DNA from: CAVXUB01 sp963764805
GTDB taxonomy: Bacteria; Actinomycetota; Acidimicrobiia; Acidimicrobiales; Bog-793
Direction: 5' to 3'
DNA: 64,000 nucleotides
Assembly: GCA_963764805.1 (NCBI GenBank)
Contig: CAVXUB010000001.1
Coordinates: forward strand, 1 to 64,000
Positions 59,974-64,000 of the stretch are shown one piece after another (positions within the stretch are counted from its first letter, which is position 1; the number at the start of each line of letters is the position of its first letter). Below the pieces are notes generated by a model. It was given only the letters and a program-made list of their open reading frames with translations. It made no database searches and was not told where the DNA came from. The translations under genes and the position numbers were made by a program.

Positions 59974-61604
59974 ATGACGAGCTGGAACATTGCCGACGTC
60001 TGGGAGCTCGCTGCCGACGTGAAGGGCGAGGCGACGGCGCTCATATGCGGCGACGCGCGTCGCTCGTGGACTGAGCTCGACAGGCGTGCCAACGGCCTGG
60101 CGCGGACGCTTCTCGATGCCGGGCTCGGCCACCAGGACAAGGTCGCCCAATACCTCTACAACGGCAACGAGTACCTCGAGTCGCTGTTCGCCTGCTTCAA
60201 GGCGAGCCTCGTGCCCGTCAACACCAACTACCGCTACGGCGAGCAGGAGCTGTACTACCTGTGGGACAACGCCGACGCGGCGGCGATCGTCTTCCACGGC
60301 GCCTTTACCGGGACGGTCGGTCACCTCCGCTCCCGCCTGCCGCTGCTGAAGGTCCTCGTCCACGTCGACGACGGGACGACGCCCTGCCCCGACTGGGCGA
60401 TCCCCTACGAGAGCGCCGCCGCCCGCGCGCCGAGAGGGTCCAAGGTCCGGAGGGCCGGAGCGGGGACGACCTATATCTGCTCTTCACCGGTGGCACCACC
60501 GGCATGCCGAAGGGCGTCATGTGGCGCCAGGACGATCTCTTCTCGGTGATCAACACCGGCAGCCCGGCCGCCCTGCCGACCGAGAGCCGGCAAGCCATGG
60601 CCGATGCGATGGGCGCTCTGTCGGCGCTCGAGATCGTGCTGCTGCCGGCCTGCCCGCTGATGCATGGCACGGGAGCCTTCACGGCCGTCGCTGCCCTCGA
60701 CGCCGGCGGAACCGTCTGCACGCTCCCCGAGCGCAAGCTCGATGTCATCTCGCTGCTCGACACTGTGCAAAGGGAGAAGGTGCGGATCCTCACCATCGTC
60801 GGCGATGCCTTCGCGCGCCCGATCGTGGAGGCTCTCGACGCCGAGCCGCACCGTTGGGACGTCTCGTCCCTCCTCGGCATGATCTCGTCCGGCGTGATGT
60901 GGAGCGAGGAGATGAAGAAGGCGCTACTCCGCCACAACCCCGCCATGATGCTCGTAGACGTCTTCTCTTCATCGGAGGCCGTCGGCATGGGGTCGTCCGT
61001 GTCGACTGCTACGGCCGAAGCTCCCACGGCCGTGTTCAACCTCGGCGAGAACGCGAGGATCATCGACGACGACGACCACCCGGTAGGGGCGGGCATGGTC
61101 GGGAGGCTGGCGCTCGCCGGCCGCGTGCCGCTCGGCTACTACAAGGATCCCGAGAAGACGGCTCGGACGTTCCCGGTCATCGACGGCGTGCGCTACTCGG
61201 TGCCGGGCGACTACGCGATGGTCGACGAGGAGGGTGCCGTGCACATCCTCGGGCGTGGCTCGATGGTGATCAACACCGGCGGTGAGAAGGTCTACCCCGA
61301 AGAGGTGGAGGAGGCGATCAAGACGCACCCGGCCGTGGCCGATGCGGCGGCGGTCGGACTTCCGGACGCTCGTTTCGGGGAGACGATCACTGCGATGGTC
61401 GAGCTGCGCAAGCCTGCCCCGACACCAGCTCCGACCGCGGAGGAGATCGGCGCCCATGTGAGGGAGACGCTCGCCCCCTACAAGGCTCCCCGCCAGGTCG
61501 TGTTCGTCGACTCGTTGCAGCGATCGCCGTCCGGCAAGCTCGACTACACCGCCCTCCGCGAGCGGGCTCGGGAGGCGCTCGGCACGGTGTCGATCGACGC
61601 CTGA
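59974..61604 (+). CDS. acyl-CoA synthetase (AMP-forming), frameshifted at about 60428-60434
   Basis: ATG 59974 follows GGAGGGG. The N-terminal frame runs to about residue 153; a one-base loss at about 60430 moves the rest to another frame, which holds LYLLFTGGTTGMPKGVMW (AMP-binding loop), FSSSEAVGMG, VPGDYAMVDEEG and the C-terminal RSPSGKLDY lysine motif. Restored length is about 543 residues. Known: acyl-AMP/acyl-CoA ligase of the fadD type. The frameshift lies in a GC-rich variable loop, so real mutation and sequencing error are both possible. Head of the block leading to RmlA (convergent). Confidence 0.85.
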
Positions 61605-62351
61605 TCAGGCCGGCCGGTTGGCACCGTTCGCCCTCACGTAGTCGTTGACCGCGTAATAGGCCTCGATCGACTCGCCGGCGTCGCCCCAGAAGCCTTCCAG
61701 CACGTCGTATGTCATCTGGCCGGACTGGACGAAGTAGTTGTTGACGTCGGTGATCTCGAGCTCACCACGGCCCGACGGCACGAGCGTCGGGATCACGCTG
61801 AACACGCTCGGGTCGTACATGTAGATCCCCGTCACGCAGTAGTTGCTGGGGGGATCTTCGGGCTTCTCGACGATCCGGACCACGCGACCCGTCTCGTCCA
61901 GCTCGGGCACGCCCAGATGACGCAGGTGGGCGGGGTCGGACTCGGGCGCGAGCAGGATCCGGGCGCCGCTCTCCTGCTTGGCGAACCTCTCAACGGAGGT
62001 GCCGATCGACTTGCCCAACACGTTGTCCGCCAGCATGACGACCACCAGATCGTCCCCGACGAAACGCTCCGCAAGGCCCAGCGCCTCCGCGATCCCCCCC
62101 GGCTTCTCCTGGTAGGCGTAGAGCAGGCGCTCGATCCCGTACTCGTGGCCGTTGGAGAGGAGGCGGAAGAACTCGCCGGCGTGCGTGCCGCCCGTCACCA
62201 CCATCATCTCCTGGATCCCTGCCAGGACGAGCGCCTCCACGGCGTAGCTCACCATCGGCCGGTCGTAGATCGGGAGCAGGTGCTTGTTGGTGATCCGAGT
62301 GAGGGGGTGGAGGCGGCTGCCAGTGCCGCCGGCCAGCAGGACGCCCTTCAT
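61605..62351 (-). CDS. rmlA: glucose-1-phosphate thymidylyltransferase-like nucleotidyltransferase
   Basis: 248 residues. MKGVLLAGGTGSRLHPLTRITNKHLLPIYDRPM is the family start (cited here in parts): GGTGSRLHPLT is the nucleotide loop and KHLLPIYDRPM the sugar-binding site. DNVLG and VEKPEDPPSN follow. The length is that of the short RmlA-like form without the allosteric C-extension. Known reaction: dTTP or UTP plus sugar-1-phosphate. Other dTDP-rhamnose genes are not visible. Its ATG overlaps the stop of the upstream serine hydrolase gene. Confidence 0.88.
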   Translation of the reverse strand: MKGVLLAGGTGSRLHPLTRITNKHLLPIYDRPMVSYAVEALVLAGIQEMMVVTGGTHAGEFFRLLSNGHEYGIERLLYAYQEKPGGIAEALGLAERFVGDDLVVVMLADNVLGKSIGTSVERFAKQESGARILLAPESDPAHLRHLGVPELDETGRVVRIVEKPEDPPSNYCVTGIYMYDPSVFSVIPTLVPSGRGELEITDVNNYFVQSGQMTYDVLEGFWGDAGESIEAYYAVNDYVRANGANRPA

Positions 62352-63175
62352 CCGGGCGAGCGTATCTGGTCGCCGCCTCCCCTACAGGCTCGGAGCACGG
62401 CGTCCGACAGGGCCGGCCAGGCAATCGTCGACCACTCGCCGAAGTCGCGGTCGGACAATGCCGCGCATGCCAACCCGGCCTCGGGATCGACCCACAGGAA
62501 GCTGCCGCTCCTGCCGAAGTGGCCGAAGGTCCGGGCGGAGTTGAGGTCACCCGTCCAATGGGGCGCCTTGGTGGACTTGAGCTCCATGCCGAGTCCCCAG
62601 TCGCAGGGCCGTTGCATGCCGAAGCCCGGCAGCACGCCGTCGATGCCCGGAAAGGCGACATGCGTCGCCTCGGCCAGCGTCTCCTCGCCGACGAGCGTCG
62701 GCCTCATCAGCTCCCCGGCCAGCGCCAAGATGTCGACGAGCGGCCCCACGAGTCCGGAGGCGGCCGATCCTTCCAGCGTGGTGGCGTCCATCCCGAGCGG
62801 CTCCAGCACTGCCATCCTCAGGTACTGGTCGAACGGCATTCCCGACATGGCGGCGAGACGCTCGGCGACCAACTCGTAGCCGGCATTGGAGTAGATACGC
62901 CTCGTCCCCGGCACCGCCAGGCGGCGTGGCGGCAACTCGGGGGCCAGCCCACCGGCGTGCGCCAGCAGGTGGCGGACGGTGACGCCCTCCAACAGCTCGT
63001 CGCTGAGGTCGAGGGTGCCCTCCTCGTGCGCAACGAGGGTGGCGAGAGCCGTGGCCAGCTTCGTGACGGAGGCCCAGCGGAACGAACCACTGTCGCCGGC
63101 GATCTGGAGCCCGCCGTGGTGGCCGACGACGCCGGCGGCTGCCCGGCCGACTGGCCAGCCGCTGATACCCGCCAG
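62348..63175 (-). CDS. beta-lactamase-family serine hydrolase
   Basis: About 275 residues. FRWASVTKLATALATLV has the catalytic S-x-x-K (SVTK) and IYSNAGYELVAERL the Tyr-x-Asn-like motif; HFGRSGSFLWVDPEAGLACAALSD is the C-terminal motif. Known: class C beta-lactamase/esterase/peptidase group. No ATG, GTG or TTG occurs in frame near ALAGISGWPV, where homologues start; a CTG at 63175 or a frameshift near the start must explain it. Its stop overlaps the RmlA ATG. Confidence 0.75.
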   Translation of the reverse strand: MAGISGWPVGRAAAGVVGHHGGLQIAGDSGSFRWASVTKLATALATLVAHEEGTLDLSDELLEGVTVRHLLAHAGGLAPELPPRRLAVPGTRRIYSNAGYELVAERLAAMSGMPFDQYLRMAVLEPLGMDATTLEGSAASGLVGPLVDILALAGELMRPTLVGEETLAEATHVAFPGIDGVLPGFGMQRPCDWGLGMELKSTKAPHWTGDLNSARTFGHFGRSGSFLWVDPEAGLACAALSDRDFGEWSTIAWPALSDAVLRACRGGGDQIRSPG

Positions 63176-63182
63176 TGCCGAG

Positions 63183-64000
63183 TTACTTGTCGTAGCGGTA
63201 GAAGCCGCGGCCGGTCTTGCGCCCGAGCAGACCCGCCTCGCACATCCGCGAGAGCATCGGAGGCGGTGCGTAGAGCGGCTCCTTGAACTCGTCGTAGAGC
63301 GACTGCGCGACTGCCATCGTGGTGTCGAGGCCGATCAGGTCGGTCAGGTGCAGCGGGCCCATCGGATGCGCGCAGCCCTCGATCATCCCGGCGTCGATGT
63401 CCTCGGCCGTGGCGAAGCCAGACTCGTACATGCGGATCGCCGACAGCAGGTAGGGGATCAGCAGCGAGTTGACGATGAAGCCGGCCCTGTCCTGCGAACG
63501 GATGACCCGCTTGCCCAGCTGATCCTCGGCGAAGGATGTCGCCATGTTGGCGGTCTCGTCGGCCGTCAGCAACGAGACCACGAGCTCGACCAGCCGGAGG
63601 ATCGGAACGGGGTTGAAGAAGTGGATCCCGATCACGGACTCGGGACGTGACGTCGCCATCGCCAGCTTCATCACCGGGATCGACGAGGTGTTGGTGGCGA
63701 GGATCGCCTGCTCCGACTGGACGATCTTGTCGAGCAGCGAGAAGACCTCCAGCTTGGCGGACTCGGCCTCGATCACGGCCTCCACCACGAGCTCCCGATC
63801 GGCCAGGGCGTCGAAGTCCGCCACGACCTGGATGCCGGCAAGCGCCTCCTGCATTCCCTCGTCCGTCAGCTTGCCGGCCTTCACAGCTCTGGCGAGCGAC
63901 TTCTCGACGCGCTCGGCGCCCGGCGGCCGCCGCGTCACCGTCGGCCTCCACCACCACCACGTCGAGGCCGGCCCGCGCCGAGACCTCGGCGATCCCCGAT
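63183..64000 (-). CDS. 3-hydroxybutyryl/hydroxyacyl-CoA dehydrogenase, frameshifted and cut by window edge
   Basis: Seen: GIAEVSARAGLDVVVVEAD near the edge (NAD-binding beta strands), then a one-base shift at about 63913-63922, then EKSLARAVKAGKL, ATNTSSIPV, IGIHFFNPVPILRLVELV and GFIVNSLLIPYLLSAIRM, with GRGFYRYDK at the end. Known: FadB/Hbd-type 3-hydroxyacyl-CoA dehydrogenase (about 280-290 residues). The N-terminal GxGxxG is mostly outside the window. Near ACAD/CoA ligases and fatty-acid-like genes, so probably beta-oxidation or butanoate metabolism. Confidence 0.85.
   Translation of the reverse strand, partial: RGSPRSRRGPASTWWWWRPTVTRRPPGAERVEKSLARAVKAGKLTDEGMQEALAGIQVVADFDALADRELVVEAVIEAESAKLEVFSLLDKIVQSEQAILATNTSSIPVMKLAMATSRPESVIGIHFFNPVPILRLVELVVSLLTADETANMATSFAEDQLGKRVIRSQDRAGFIVNSLLIPYLLSAIRMYESGFATAEDIDAGMIEGCAHPMGPLHLTDLIGLDTTMAVAQSLYDEFKEPLYAPPPMLSRMCEAGLLGRKTGRGFYRYDK

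Noticed and set aside
1..64000. CRISPR array, rRNA or tRNA genes
   Set aside because: No regularly spaced repeats, no conserved rRNA blocks and no clear cloverleaf with GTTCRANYC-type arm were found by reading both strands.

Overview
The window is GC-rich bacterial DNA with closely packed, often overlapping genes, many starting with GTG. The gene set points to an actinobacterium. It includes a mycothiol S-conjugate amidase (Mca), a fused E2-E1 2-oxoglutarate dehydrogenase (Kgd type), a PspA/PspAA/HtpX/PspAB stress operon, a luciferase-like F420-type oxidoreductase, an SCP2 lipid-binding protein and a polyprenyl reductase-like flavoprotein. An Acidimicrobiia-like lineage is my guess from this mixture; no rRNA or tRNA gene is present to test it.

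Layout. 1-7.9 kb is accessory DNA: an HNH-like protein cut by the left edge, a decayed excisionase, three consecutive membrane proteins that each begin with cytoplasmic zinc ribbons and carry a different outer domain, and an orphan integrase-core-like protein. 8.0-9.5 kb is an ECF sigma factor with a membrane partner. 9.6-13.2 kb mixes intact genes (DUF488, a 2-hydroxyacid dehydrogenase, a HAD phosphatase) with the remains of at least four metabolic or transport genes (MFS, DUF2090, 6-phosphogluconate dehydrogenase, succinate dehydrogenase Fe-S subunit). 13.2-16.6 kb is a glucan debranching enzyme coupled to a GT4 glycosyltransferase. 17.4-21 kb is an asymmetric two-gene ABC exporter. 21.5-23 kb is a frameshifted acyl-CoA ligase. 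23.2-29.5 kb holds exported proteins: a Cys-rich secreted protein, an SGNH lipoprotein, a 596-aa secreted protein and a Tat-type flavin oxidase. 29.6-36.3 kb is mixed metabolism (PLP enzyme, hydrolase, RecB-like nuclease, PAP2, PurE, LLM oxidoreductase, YdjC deacetylase).

37.6-42.1 kb is an envelope and redox stress block (SCP2, Mca, then the Psp operon). 43-50.6 kb includes PCD, acyl-CoA dehydrogenase, an archaeal-type riboflavin synthase, exonuclease III, a kinase-like protein, FabZ and a NYN-S1 protein with a histone-H1-like tail. Kgd lies at 50.6-54.5 kb. 55-56.8 kb is queD-queC-queE for preQ0. 56.9-59.9 kb is a coupled hydrolase, epimerase and flavin reductase operon. 60-64 kb holds an acyl-CoA ligase, RmlA, a serine hydrolase and a 3-hydroxyacyl-CoA dehydrogenase cut by the right edge.

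A general caution: at least eight otherwise intact, conserved genes contain one or two single-base frameshifts, mostly one extra base. In Kgd both frameshifts fall on the same 10-mer. Some apparent pseudogenes may therefore be base-calling or assembly errors, whereas the remains at 11.1-13.2 kb are true gene fragments.
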